NCBI GenBank assembly: GCA_004369085.1
Contig: ML210166.1
Location: 186,001-250,000, forward strand
DNA length: 64,000 nucleotides
Origin: Coprinopsis marcescibilis
Lineage: Eukaryota; Basidiomycota; Agaricomycetes; Agaricales; Psathyrellaceae
Direction of reading: 5' to 3'
This document shows, one piece after another, positions 1 through 12,165 of this stretch. Made by a program: the position numbers and the translations under genes. The notes under the pieces were generated by a model that worked only from the letters and a program-made list of their open reading frames with translations, made no database searches and was not told the DNA's origin. The stretch's first letter is position 1. Every line of letters begins with the position of its first letter.

Positions 1-815
1 GGTTTCGTTTGGTCACTGAAGTCTCGGATCTGGCTTTGGGAGGGGGAGTTGGGCGGGTGAGCTGTTTGTCCTCTTTGGGGATTGCGTCTCCGTCTTTCGT
101 ATCGCGACGGACGGGCCAGAAAGAAGAGGAGTCTGCGAGGGTCTTGGACCTGGTTGGCTTCGGGCGACTTGTGCCTGGTGTAAAGATTTCCTCGGGCTCT
201 TCAGTCACTGGCTTCTTCGTCCAGCGTAGCGTGTTGGATCGGCTTGGCGGGGTTCGTTTGGGTGCGTCTTGCTTGGTCTCAACCGTTTCCTCCTCCTTCT
301 CGTCCTTCTTCCACTTGAACCACGACTTTCCAGAGACCTTGATGGTCTCGGTTTCTTTGGGATCGATCTCCCCTACACACGAGATGATGAACTCGTCAGT
401 ACTTGTGCATTCGTCCGACTGTTGAAGCAGCACTCACAACCCATGTTCGTCATCGCGATTTTGAACTTTTTCCATGTCCAGCGGTACTTGCCACCATGGA
501 CCTTTGCCACGACTTGTTTGACTTCTTCGAACCTGGAGAGAGGGGGCATCGTATAGACGATGGTCAGCGGTGGGTCGGGTGCCGTTGAAACGACTATGCG
601 TACCTGGCTTTGGCCTTGGGCCCCATGAAATGCTGCGCGACCTTGTACCAGTACTCCTCTGGCACCTTCCTCTCCTGACAACCAGCCTTGATCTTCTCCA
701 GCCATTCCTCAACGGGGGGATCCTTCTTGGGGTTTCCCTTGAAGACTGGTCCGTCTGTCCATTCTGCATACACAGGCTCGAGGTCGAACGGTTTGATCTT
801 GAATGCGTCGAGCAT
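1..815 (-). CDS. Conserved agaricomycete hypothetical protein, 3' end beyond window
   Basis: The ATG lies at 815-813 and three exons are visible: 815-604, 532-438 and 372 to the window edge. Both introns (603-533 and 437-373) have GT..AG ends and keep frame. The first two exons encode a compact domain of about 100 residues rich in Trp, Lys and acidic residues (for example VEEWLEKIKAGCQERKVPEE and KYRWTWKKFKIAMTNMG). The third exon is low-complexity, Ser/Pro/Lys/Thr-rich and probably disordered. I have an impression of similar proteins in other Agaricales but cannot assign a function. A TATA-like site lies about 180 bp upstream. The gene is incomplete because its 3' end is outside the window. 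Confidence 0.7.
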
Positions 816-1455
816 TGCAAAGATATGTGGGTGCTAAGCCTGACGGTGGGGGTTGTGTGTTGTGTGTTTGGGTCTTTCGACGCGCCTGGTTATGTAGTAT
901 GTGGTACGTATGTAATACCGAACTCGTTGCTTGGTGTCCAAGTGATGGTGGTGATGTTGAATGGGGCGAGCTGGGAATCATTGCCACAGTTCTTATATAC
1001 CCCCCGCTTGTCCCCCGTTCCGACCATCGCTGCAGCGTTGCCTCGTGGCATCGGTGTGGCCTGGTCCATAGCGCAGGTGAAACCAGGACGATGCATGATG
1101 ATGTTACTTACATCCGTGAATGGACCGATTAGTGAGCTCGAGTTCCAGCCACAACCGGATTTGGAGAAATATCCGAACACGTTGCTGCGGTGATGTTTCC
1201 AAGTTTCATGACAAGAAGTGGCTGGAGGTTCGTGCCCCTGGTATTGCGTTACGCTGCCATGCGGATCGTCGTTTTGCGGTATGGAAATGCCCCGGTAGAG
1301 CGAGACTTGCCCCTTCTTCGGTCCTGGTCAGAAATTGCCTCATATGTCGACGCACAAGTTCGAGTTGACTGTAAATCATAATGAAGGGCCGCGCGCCTTG
1401 CAGAATTATGCTGATCATACAGTGAGTTCGTATAGTGTACAATTTTGGTTCATTT
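816..1455. other. Intergenic region, 640 bp
   Basis: Apart from the TATA-like site at 991-999 I see no supported gene. It contains the 5' flank of the gene ending at 815 and the 3' flank of the DUF4470 gene. Small open frames here have no splice or composition support. Confidence 0.5.
991..999 (-). promoter_or_regulatory. TATA box upstream of the gene at 815
   Basis: On the minus strand this reads TATATAAGA, 176-184 bp before the ATG at 815, a plausible core promoter for the partial gene at the window start. Confidence 0.4.
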
Positions 1456-4400
1456 CTAGACAGAGGCTTCCCCACAGACTCCAGAGCCACGCAAGCAAAC
1501 TGGGCAGGTGAGCAACTCGCGATAAGGTTTATTAGGCAATAAAGGCCCATTGCGAGGCTGGTACCGGGTTGGTGACTGCGTGAAATAGGGAAATTCAGCT
1601 CTTCCTTCTCGATCATGAACTAAAGTGAAAGATAGGCAACTTACTAGGTACCCAGAGATCCATTCGGAAAACCGCCATGGACCACTTCTCGCGGATCATC
1701 TTCTTCGCACTCGCCTTACCCATCCGCCACCTGACCTCGCACTGAGTGACGTCGACAAAGTCGGTGGATGTGAAGACGTAGAAATCTCCGGGAGCAGGCT
1801 TCGAGACTTCGCCATGGATTATCTTTGGGATCCTTGGGGTGAGAGATTGGATTGAGGTCACACCGGCATCTTGTAGGCTCTTGTAGAAAACGAGGGCGGC
1901 CACGGGGTCAAAGTTGTAGAGCATGTTGAACGTGTAGTTTGGGTGGACGGTAGCCTGGAACTGGCCAATCTGCTCGCTGCGGGTCGCCATCCCTTCCGGC
2001 ATCAGCACCGTGAATGGGAGCCCTTCGTTTGCCGAAGCCAGTAGAGACTCAAACTCCAAGAGCCATGGGTCAAGGCGGACGCGGTGCACAGGCACGAGCT
2101 TCCTCCTTTCCGTCACAGGTCGAGGCAAAGTCTCCTGGAAGACCGCGTGATCGCTATCGACGGTGTTGTTGATCACATTCTGCATGAAATCGGAAATCCA
2201 ATGTCCTGGATAGCCGATGTTCCTCAGCTCCGAAAGCAGCCCGATAAATGCGACCAGACTGTTAGGCAGACGGATTAAACGCGGTCGAGGCTGGACGAAG
2301 CCGGGGTGGACGAAGGAGAGCAGTAGTCGAGTTAGCCAGTTGCGGAACTCGTCTCGAGTGGGGAGCAGAGACAATGGCTTTGGGACGGCGCTGGCACCGA
2401 AGCAGAAAATATCTTGCACTGGTTTGCCTTTGAGGGTGTTCACACCCAGAAAGCGTTTCAGCTCATGAGGCAACAGCATGGTGTAACTACCCGGACCATA
2501 AGTAGACCGAATCATTCCATGAGATCAATTGGGCCTTACTTGTAGCAGAACTCGTCGTCGTTGGACCAAACAATAGCATTGAACATGCAGTTGGAAGCAA
2601 GTGATGAAGGGACATCTTTCTGCAACGCTGGCAGGGCATAAGTAATCGTGTTGATGGTTCCTCCGCTGTAGTCACTGTAGAAATAAACATGTTAGAGAAC
2701 CTACCCCGCGCGAACAGGTTCTCGAAACGTACGGAATGTTGCTCATCCAAATTCGGGTGAATTGTCGGGGGAAGTTTGGGTTACGATCGTCAGCTCCCGA
2801 CTTCATTTTGGCGAGCGATTGGTGGATCTCTTCGCAAACAAACTCGATGTTGAGCTTATCCCCTAAATCGTTGATTGAGTCGACCATGACCTCGAAGAAT
2901 GCGGAAGTGTAAGCGAATGCAGGCGAGTCTTTCTTCATTTCCTCGTCGATCTTGCCTTCCAATCCGTGGTCAATCAGATAATTTGCGAGGAATTGTGTTG
3001 TCATTAACATATCAAGCTGAAGGTTGTCAGGTGTATCGTGGGTTCCATCCTTAGAAATGTTGTTAGATTGTTTTGTGGGTCTGAAGAGAATATATAAACG
3101 CACGAAAATGGACATGTTAGGCTTCCATGTTTGAAGAACTGTCTTGGCCATCTAAGGAACGATCTCAGAGTGTATAACATCAGGGGCGGACGTGATACAT
3201 ACCTGACGCAGTTTAGTCTGGTTATACGGGCTTGACTTGAAGAGGTCCATTCCAGAATGCCTGTCCCATAAGGCACGAGGAGGGACGTGGATTTTGGTCG
3301 CCTTGAACCAGTTCGATTCATCCACCAGATCCAAATCGATGTTCTTGTCAAAAAAGCAGTCCACCATTCTCTTTATCACTGCGTCTTTGTTTTGCTCGAC
3401 AAACCTTTTCGCTTGTTGTGCTGTCTCGATGTTAGTAGCCCCGAGCTTTGCGGCGTATTTCTTCATTTCGGCAACCGATAGGCTTTTGAACCTTTGCGTA
3501 GCTTGTCTCGTTTGGAACTCGATAGGATCCGGGAAGCCGGGGATCCTGATATTGGCCATACCTTCCGCTCTGGGGATATGGTCCATGTACGAGACGAACC
3601 TGGTGGTTGACATGGGTTCTTTGAGCCAGTGATTTAGAGCTCGCATGATTGCTGGAATCGAGTTCCGGTCGACATGAATGAACGAAGGAAGTCGTGGAGG
3701 CGATTGCGTGAGACGCTCCTTCAGGTCTTTTACTGCTGAGATCCAGCTAGATGAAAAACAAAGTCAATATATGCGCTCTCGGAGGAGGCTATGACGCACC
3801 GTCCGTAGCAGTAGGATGGCATCATCCATCCGATGTATAAGTAGACAAGGGTGGCCATGATTTCAAGACGAGTGGTAGGGTCCATCTGACAGTCCCTCAA
3901 CTGGTCTAAGAACATAAACATGAGCAGATCGCGAGCCACAGTTGCAAAATGGTGGTCCAGAAAGACGAGGTGCGCTTTAAAATGCTCTTGCTTTTGATGA
4001 GAGAGCTTGTCATATGAATCCTTCAAGCCTATGACGGTTCCGAAGGCGATTTTGGCTTTAACGAGATATATTAATTTCAGTGATAGGCAAACAGATCAGG
4101 ATACGCACCATCTCCGACTCCACCCACCAAGAAGGCGAGCTTTTCAAGCTGCTCTGACTTCATAGCAGCGAAGTCCAAGGGATCCTTTTCGTCGTCTCCC
4201 CATCCCTCTGTCAAGGATATAATTTCATCCGTTCCCATCTAAAATCGTTGGATCAAAGCAAAGAATGGATTAAAAACGTATTTTACCACGAAGAAAGTGA
4301 GACGTGGGTCTCTGTATGCGCCCAAAAAGGTTAGAGAAACGATATCAGTACCAAACGACAACATACGGAGATCCCTTGAGAATGGGGAGCTTGGAAAACC

Positions 4401-4939
4401 GTCTTCTGGCGTCGACGGCCACGCCTTCAAAGTTGCCAAGCTGAGACTCGATATTCTCGTATGGTTGCCAGGCCGCATCGTTAGGACAAATGTCTTTGAG
4501 GTCCTTCAGCTCTCGTTCGTGATCACGGACGTAGGCTGAGTTTATCGAGCCATCGCGTATGCCGTGTACAATAGCTTTTGCGAGACGAGACGAGAGCTTC
4601 TTCGAAAGGACCTGATCAGGTTTGCGCGACCAGGACTCGAGGACGGCTTCGACGCAGGCTGCATATTGGCCCGTCTCGTACAACGCAGCGCTCAAGTTTG
4701 AGGGATAAACGGCGCTGGTAGGATCAAGCTTGGTGGCCTTCACATATCATTTCAGATGCACCTCTTCTTGTCTTGCTTGCGCAGAACTAACCTCTGCATA
4801 ATGCCTTATCGATCTGCCGTAATTTGAGAATTTGCGTCTTCAAGCTTCAAGGACGAAGATGTACTGACTGTTCAAGCTTTCCTTCCTTGAAAAGCTGGTT
4901 TCCTTTGTTTTTCGCCTCCAACGCTTTTGCAGCAGACAT
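1456..4939 (-). CDS. TPR and DUF4470 domain protein, function unknown
   Basis: This is a multi-exon gene starting with ATG at 4939-4937. The N-terminus is a TPR-like helical pair (MSAAKALEAKNKGNQLFKEG, later YPSNLSAALYETGQYAACVE) that runs through exons 4939-4870, a 22-nt exon 4813-4792 and an exon from 4737. A 25-nt exon follows at 4311-4287. Next comes a DUF4470-type region (IISLTEGWGDDEKDP, FLVGGVGDAKIAFGT, then MMPSYCYGR), as in many basidiomycete proteins of unknown role. The long C-terminal part spans exons down to about 1645. A last exon, 1619-1456, ends in a Cys pair (LLTCPVCLRGSG) before the stop. The 1644-1620 intron is supported because the joined frame remains open for 54 more codons; reading through would stop early. 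DUF4470 has no known biochemical function, so no specific role is proposed. Confidence 0.8.
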
Positions 4940-5423
4940 GATAGTACAGTTGATGAGGCAATTGGACGACGGATGGATCAGGTTCAATTTTTCGCTGCTT
5001 CCAAGCCACGATCTGGTTTAGACAAAAGCTTCAGAAATGCCTTTTCAGAATGTCTTTTCAACCGTTTCACGCTTTCGCTGGCGATAGTGAGACCAAAATG
5101 ATCGATTCCAATTTCCAAGGTCGCTATCTTCCTCAGGAGAAATTGAGCAAGCCGACCTTTGAAGTCACTGTATCTGTATCTAACGCAAAGTCAGTGATAT
5201 TCGTAAAATTGAGGCGTCGGTGGCACATTATCCCTCTCTTTCACAGTAGCTGCAGTGCCTGTGACGAGGAGGATGAAACAACGGAAGCCTGGGAAATTCG
5301 CCAGAAGCCGGTTATCAGAATTTGGCCCGCCCATTACCGACAGTTTTCCTTGACCACCAACCACCATCTCGCAGACATATATCTGCGGACAAGCGCTCTA
5401 GCTCTTCCTCGAACCCCAGTTTT
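4940..5423. promoter_or_regulatory. Divergent promoter region
   Basis: This is 484 bp between the divergent starts of the DUF4470 gene (minus) and the F-box/WD40 gene (plus). It should carry both promoters. I found no clear TATA box. Open frames across it appear incidental. Confidence 0.4.
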
Positions 5424-8097
5424 ATGCTATATCGGCCTACCAATCTATCCCATAAAGAAAGCAGATTATTAGAACCCACAGACTTTACACAGAAATCCCT
5501 CCAAGATGGCAGCTCACTCCAACACGATGCCAGTCTCCTCCTCGACGTTCCAGTCGAGATTCTCAACAGAATCACCTCAAGCCTCGATCCTTACGCTCTC
5601 TTCGCGCTCTCGCTTGCTCGGAAGTATCTCTATGAACACATAGAGAACGAAAACACCTGGCGCCACGCCTTCGTGTCTCAGTTCCTGGGCATTGGCCCAG
5701 AAGGCGACATCGAAGATAGTAGAGCGCATATGATGCTTCGGCGGACCAGTTCATCTTGGAAAACCGAGTACATCGTTCGTTATGACCTTACCAGGTGCGT
5801 TCTTTACGCTCACACTGCCAGCATTGGTCCTAATCATCGCTTTCAGGCGTTGGTCAAGCCTGAAGACTTCTTCGGGTGCGGTGGCGCACAGTCCTTTGCA
5901 GTCGGCTATCTCCAGTATGCATTTATTGGAGCCAGACGCTCTCCTCTGCGCCTCCATCCAGTACGGCGTTGTTTCGCGCTCCCTTCCCTTGACGGGAAAG
6001 GTGTTGTCGGGGTACTTGGACGCGGCTGGGTCGATCAACGGACGGGGCCTCGGCAATCCCAACGCAGAATTTACGCCAAACGTCTCTGCGTGCTCCATAG
6101 TTCCTGACGGTGGGACAGTCAGGATTCTATGGGGTTACAGGAACGGTATGGTTTCGTTCATGACTACCACGAAGACTATGGACGCAACAAGACGTGCTCT
6201 GTCAGAATTCACGCCATGTCGGCTCCGCGACCAACATGACTCCACAGTCAACAATGTCGTTTGGTTGGGGGCTGCTGGTGGCTGGCTGGGTGCGACAGCA
6301 GGCCAAGATGGGCGGGTTCGGTTATGGGATTCCAAAACTGGTTATTGCCTTTGGGCATCCGAGCAGAAATTGCGCATTACAGACCCAGAGCCTTTTACCA
6401 AGATAGTAGGGAGCTTTGGCGGGAGGTTTATTGCCGCTCTGACACGTTCAGGAGACATCGTGATGTGGACCGGTTTTAACTTTCAGGACACTGATACAGG
6501 ACCTCACGCTGTTGTCACCATCCCCTGCCCCTACTCCTCTCCTACACCAGGCGAGGTTCCGAGTGTGTTGGCCTTTTATGCAGCAAGTTCCTCGTTAACG
6601 CCAGCCATCCTGGTGGCTTTCCAAGATGACCAGTTTTTCCATCGAGTCAACGTCACCGGAACCACTGAATCATCCGTCATCATTTTCGGAACCCCATCCC
6701 TCGGAGCCATCTCCGCTATTACACCTTACTTCGCGGCCACTTCTGCCGAAAGCAGTCTCGTCATCACTGGAGACCGTCTTGGATGCGTGAGCGTCTACAA
6801 CTGGAATGCCGAGTCCACAGGTGGGCCCATCGCACCTATGCACAAATTCGAAGCGTTCCGCGACGGGTCTGCCGTTACTTCTGTTGCGTGGAACGGTGTC
6901 ACTCTCATGGCGGGTTCTTCGCGGGGGGACACCCATGTCTTTGATGGGTTGTCTTTCGAACGGCTGAAGAAGTTTTCCTCGCCTGCAGCATCCTTCCCTC
7001 GTCGTGGCGCCAATCCAAACAGGGGCCAAGAAGCGGTTCACCATTTGTTGGTTGGGCCGAACAAGGACACCTTGTTTGTGGGTGTTGGGGATAGGGTATT
7101 GGCCTGGAAAGCTGGTCCTATGAAGAGGATGAAAGGATTACGCACTCGCAGAGCACCGGGTACATCGCCGAAGAAGACTCAACAGAATGGACCGTCCAAG
7201 ATGTCTCGTAAGTTTGTCTGCAGTTGCTCGTTAGCATCATCTAACCGCGTTTCAGGCCAACTCGAGATCAGACATGAATTATCTGAATTCAAAGCTCTCA
7301 CCAAAGAAGAGGGTAAAAGGAACCAACTTCGGTCTGGTCGACAGTCTGAACATCGTGCTCAGCTTAATGAGCTTGGTCTTAGCGAGTCGGAGGCTTTGGA
7401 GTATGTGTTGATGATGAGTCGTGATGAAGTTCCTGCTGTTGGTCTGGGACCATCGGATGCTCTTACCGAGGAAGAACTTGCAGCTGCGCTCGAAGAAGGA
7501 GCGTTCCAGCTGGAGGATGACGATGGCTTGGAACCCTTTGCGAGTGGGTCAGGTAGCATCGTGTCGGTATCGGGGTACGTATCAACTTCGCCGTCCCATC
7601 GATCCACAACTACCTCGCCCACTGTACGACCTATCCTTCGGCTGACACCTCCCCCGACAACGCCCAAAGTGCAGGTCTCCCCTCGATATGTCCGGGAACC
7701 GATGGCTGCTGGGCTTGGGGAAAGCATCACGCCACTCTCGCTCAGTCCTCAGATAATACCCCTGGATGATGATGAGCATTTCCCTCCTGTTGGGAGTGGA
7801 AGTGTTAGCCCTGCTTCGTCGTTCAGTCCCGCTTCGTCGAGGAGGAACAGCAACACCTCGTCGTTGGATTTCCATTTGAGGCCTGCTAAATCGGCTTGGA
7901 ACACCCCTTTCGCTTTGAGTGCTGCGGGAGGTTCGGGGTTGGCTGCGAGGCTGAGTCAGTCTCCTCCTGGGGCGGTGGACACTCCGAGTCGTGTTGTTTC
8001 TTCTGGAAGTGGTGGGCTAGATGAGATAGACGAGGATTTGCGGTTCGCGCTCGAGTTGAGCTTGGCTGAAGCTCGTAGCCGAGGAGAGGATGTTTAG
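5424..8097 (+). CDS. F-box/WD40 protein with C-terminal ubiquitin-interacting motifs, Ufo1-like
   Basis: Exons 5424-5794, 5847-7207 and 7256-8097 give 857 residues. The second intron is 48 bp, so reading through it stays in frame, but it has GTAAGT and TTTCAG ends and is probably spliced. An F-box lies at about residues 38-85 (LLLDVPVEILNRITSSLDPY). A WD40-like repeat region fills roughly 125-560 (GQDGRVRLWDSKTGYCLW, TSVAWNGVTLMAGSSRGDTH). The C-terminal third has UIM-like helices (SESEALEYVLMMSRDE near 620, EEELAAALEEGAFQLED near 650, DEDLRFALELSLAEA near 835). This order is that of yeast Ufo1, an SCF substrate receptor whose UIMs limit its stability and bind the shuttle factor Ddi1. The role is likely substrate recognition by an SCF ubiquitin ligase. 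The start is the first in-frame ATG. Confidence 0.8.
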
Positions 8098-8435
8098 ATT
8101 CTGCATTTCTCGATTAGATTTCTGTTCCTTTTCTGCTCTCTTTCGCCTTCTGTGTCTTCTATTTATATGTTTCGGCATTCCTGTTTTATTTATGTTATGC
8201 GATATGGTTTACCGTTTAGACTATGCGGCTCCGTTATTTATTAAAAAATCGATACCCCTTGCCTATGCCGTTGAATTATGAATGGTATATGATTTTCGTT
8301 GTACACTTGAGTGGTTGAGATTCTGTTATTCATTACACGATTCTGCGATCTGTCATGGTTCGCACTATGCATCCGACGCCGGCTACTTCAGTGAGCTGTG
8401 GGTGTTGCAGAGGGGTGTCAATATAGATCGCGCAG
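8098..8435. other. Convergent 3' region
   Basis: This is 338 bp between two convergent stops. It is T-rich near 8100-8260, with an A-rich run after TTATTTATTAAAAAA that could act in polyadenylation. No gene seen. Confidence 0.4.
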
Positions 8436-9025
8436 CTACGAATCGACGGCGACGCGCACCTTTTCGTGCCATCCAAGTAAGACGCTCCCGCTGATATCTC
8501 CCCATCCAGGCATCGCCATGCCCTTGTAGAGATACTTCATCAGGACGTCCTGGGTATCTGGTGAGAGGGTCTTGACTACACCCGAGATTTCTGTTGATTT
8601 AGTCGAGTTGAGGATCGTGAGGAGGGTTTGGAGGGTGATAGTCTACGGATTGAGCACAGATACATCAGTTCCCATGTCCGAGAGGAGGAGATCGGGGTGG
8701 GGATGTAGGTACCTTTGCTTCCTCAACGTTCGGTCCATACGGTGCGCTCTCGAGTGCTGTTGTCAGGGCCCCACTGATATCGCTCCTATAAGGTCATATC
8801 CATCCATCAGTCGCCAAACCACATTGGTGAAATCTAAAGGACAGAGTGGGAATGAAATGACATGGCGCACCTGGCTAATGAGCTCCGGACTGCGACTTGT
8901 CGCGCTTTGGCCTCCTCGAGGACTTGCTGGGGATCGCGTGGGTCTACTTCGTAGAGCTCTGATTCGTGCAGGGCGTCTTCGTCCCATTGGTCGATGTCGA
9001 TTTTGCGGAAGTTTATGTCGGCCAT
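8436..9025 (-). CDS. ARPC5: Actin-related protein 2/3 complex subunit 5
   Basis: The ATG at 9025-9023 opens MADINFRKIDIDQWDEDAL, the characteristic start of fungal ARPC5 (p16-Arc). Four exons joined at GT..AG introns give the rest of the family in order: DPRDPQQVLEEAKARQVAVR, then SAPYGPNVEEAK, then TLLTILNSTKSTEI, and LMKYLYKGMAMPGWGDISGS. ARPC5 is a small scaffold subunit of the Arp2/3 complex, which nucleates branched actin at endocytic patches. The frame ends with GWHEKVRVAVDS and a TAG; this tail is shorter than I expect, so a further short intron at the GTGCGC site after HEK is possible. It is divergent from the F-box gene at 9421, sharing a 395-bp promoter region. Confidence 0.9.
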
Positions 9026-9420
9026 TGTTGTCGTGGAGGGTGAATGCACTATGCTATGTTGGGCTGAGGCTTAGAGCGCTAGAACGGCTGCCATTGGCTG
9101 GTGATGGAGGTTATTAGGATGTCATGGTCTTGACAAACAAAGAGACTCAGAATTTTGGCAGAGACGCCGCTGACACGAACCCGTCATCAATTCGTTTGGG
9201 GGAGAACACCTTTAGGCGGGTCTACATTGCAGGGGACGTCAGGACATCTACCTGTTACTTCCCGTACTTCTTACAACAAACACGGACTCGGTTGCGACAA
9301 TCGGAGTCTTGGCCAGCTGATGATTATCGGCACCGGTAGGTTATCCTCCACAAGGCGTGATAGAAGCAACACTGGAAAAGATCAGCTTGAACTTGGACCA
9401 CTACCATCGCTGTACCAGCC

Positions 9421-11420
9421 ATGGACTCAGGAAATGGGTTGTCCGAGCCCGTTGTCCCTTCACCAGGGGCTGCATCGATGTCCTTGGGCGGCATTGTAGA
9501 AGGCACGCCAGCGCCCGTCAACGACACCCTTGGTCTCGACAGACCTCTTTCGAGCGATTCGGGGTTCAATGAAACAGCCCCAATCCTCCTCCCTGAAGTT
9601 ATCTTCGTAATCCTCGACCATGTCTTCAACTCTGTCCCAGAAATTCACACCAACAATTGCTGCGATGTCGGCTCGGAATTGCATGCCCTCCCCCCAGGAA
9701 TTTTCACCTTCGACCCGGCTCTCGACCGCTGTGTCCAAACGCTCACCTGGAATGACGTGGTCAATCTCTCTCTAGTCAATCGAACCTTTCGGAGCTACAC
9801 GTTACCCCACCTCTTCCATAAAGTCGGGTGTACAAGTGGAGGCGTTACCAGCCTGTACACCCGTCTCGAGTCCCTCCTCATCTCTCCTTTCGGTTGTAAC
9901 CCCAGCATACGGATGGTCAAATCGATCAAGATAACCCATGACTCCGCCACCTCCGCTCCGCCTGTGCCTCCCGAAGGTCATCTAGTCATGAGGATGATCA
10001 CATCTCTAACCGAAATCAAGGTGGAAGCCGTAGATTTCTCTCTGCCACGCTTCTCAATGGGGGTTCGGCAGTCTGAATCTGCACTGCACTGGTGGACGGC
10101 AATGCCGCCATTCATCGTGTCTCTCGTACGACAAGCAGTACACCAAGGATTTGAAAGTGCGGAACTCCTCAGATCCCTTTCGTTCAAGGGCGTCGTGTTC
10201 GACCAACACACTTTGCACGCACTCTTCTCTCCTACTTTGAAGCATTTGAAGGTCATCCATGGTTGTGTCGGAGTCGTAACGAGGGGTATGAACTCCGATG
10301 AGTTGCCTCTACCCTGGCTGGTGGCACCTTGGACGCCCCAATGGAAGTGGTCCGGTTGGCCTTTGCACGACCCGGCGCTGCCGTACGCAATTCGCGAGCT
10401 GGAACTTGATGGGGCCGATGTATTTGATTGCGATTTCTCGTACCTCTTCTCAGACGAAATGCCTTTCGAAGTCTCCTTCCCGTTTCTCGAGGCGGTCAAC
10501 ATCGAGGACCCGCAATTCAATTTTATGACCACCAGTCATACACCTTACACCTTCCATGACTTTATGGCGCGGTTGATAGCCCGAGCACCCAATCTTCGCA
10601 AACTCAGGCTCCCGGCTCAGGCATGCCAAGGTAAGCTTCCGTTACTGTAGGTTCGTACTCGTACTTAATGCTGACGGTGGATATCTTGTTGGGCTGCAGA
10701 CAGAGCTGAAGTTTTTCCGCTGCTTAGGGGTTTCAAGGATATCGAATTCATTCACGACATCAGCCAGAACTATGAAGATTCTGCAAGCCTGATCCCTTCG
10801 ACCGTTGCCAATATGGTTTCGGAAGACGAGTCTGCGGCGCAGATTCTAGAAACTATCACTGTTTCGATCGTAAATGGTGGCCCTTTCACTGGGCCGAACT
10901 CCATCGTATCTGTATACAGGTATCAAACAAGCCTTCAAGCGAGTTTCGAAGCCGCAAACATCACATTGGGCAAACCACAAGCAACCTACTACATTCCTCC
11001 CGAAACTCCCTTTCGTGATTCTGATCAGGACACGTTCGCCTTGGCCATGTTAGCGAGTCTGGACTGGGAAGCGCTGGGGAAACAGCTCTGCGATGAAGAG
11101 CTTTTTCCGCGATGGAACCGGTTGGTGGTGGATCTGCGCAAGTTGGAGGGGGTGAGGACAAAGTGGGTGCTCTTCCTGAGGTTCTGCTTGCTGAGGATGT
11201 TCCCGAGAGAGTTTACGTTGGAGATTGTGCTCCTCGGTCAACGATGCAGCACTCGGTTTGAGAAACTTGAAAATGCCGATGTAAGCCGTTCGATCTCGTG
11301 GTTAATGTGTGATCGAGGGCGTTGACCTTTGTTTTGTAGGATCTTCCGCCTATGCGGTCTTGGGCTGGGCAGGCGGTGCATTCTGGTAAATTAGAGTCTG
11401 GACCACATGGGAACAATTGA
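9421..11420 (+). CDS. F-box-like protein (family 1), 623 aa
   Basis: Exons are 9421-10630, 10700-11280 and 11340-11420, and all junctions are GT..AG and keep frame. After a disordered N-terminus of about 55 residues comes an F-box-like helix set (ILLPEVIFVILDHVFNS, then LTWNDVVNLSLVNRTFRSYT, PHLFHKV). The remainder has the irregular leucine-rich pattern of fungal F-box proteins. It is a clear paralogue of the gene at 14534: shared motifs include IHTxxCC, the LPH/QLFHxV block and the ACxx intron site followed by a VxxxHDxS motif. The two flank the divergent small-gene pair between them. Substrate unknown. Confidence 0.75.
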
Positions 11421-12165
11421 TGGAATGTGATTCTGGGTCTTTGAGAAATCTTCAGGCATGTTTACTCTTTTTCGAGTCCCTATCTCTCAAGTGATGATTT
11501 CTCGCTAGACAAGGGATTGAATCCTACTGTAACATGATGCTACTCCAGCGACTGATGCCGAGCTTGTTTATTTAGCAGAGTACAGTGGTTGAAATTAGTG
11601 AACGACTTGGACTTTCCCGTTAATCGCGGTGTCCGAGCTCAGGTTTCCCGTCCTCTTCTGCCGGGGCTTTCTTCCTTTCCCAGACTGAAGTGAAGGTGCT
11701 CTAAATCTTGCTGCGGCGCTGCGCTTTACCTGCTTGATATTTAGACTGGGCAAGCGGTGTCTACCTTCAACATGCTGCCCATGAGAATAGCGCGCTTGTG
11801 TAGCATTACGTTTACCCCGAGGGAACTTTTTCATTTGAGCTTCAAGTATGCTGCGTTTGAGGAAACGAATACATTGGCACAAATGGTATATAATATGCGT
11901 GGTATATAACTGCTGAGGCAGGATATTCGGAACATGGCGCATAAGACAAATTTGTACAGGGTGGATGAAAGTGAAATGCCAAATGTGCGAGACTAGGAGT
12001 TCAGAACAGGAAAGGGAAGGTAGAATGGAGTAGATCTATCGTGATTAAAGCGAAGCATTTCTGAAGAAAGCAGTGGCATGGAATATTGCTGGTGAGACTC
12101 GAGATAGGCAATCTCAAAGTGATTATGTACGGAATCTACCAAAGAACTGATCATGAAGAGGCAAC
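11421..12165. other. Intergenic region, 745 bp
   Basis: The 3' flanks of the F-box gene and of the MC gene meet here. A basic open frame on the minus strand (11942-11595) has no recognisable domain and is not called. The inverted duplication begins at about 12131. Confidence 0.4.

Noticed and set aside
11595..11942. 115-aa basic minus-strand frame
   Set aside because: Composition is unlike the neighbouring genes, with no homologous motif and no promoter signal; evidence is too weak.
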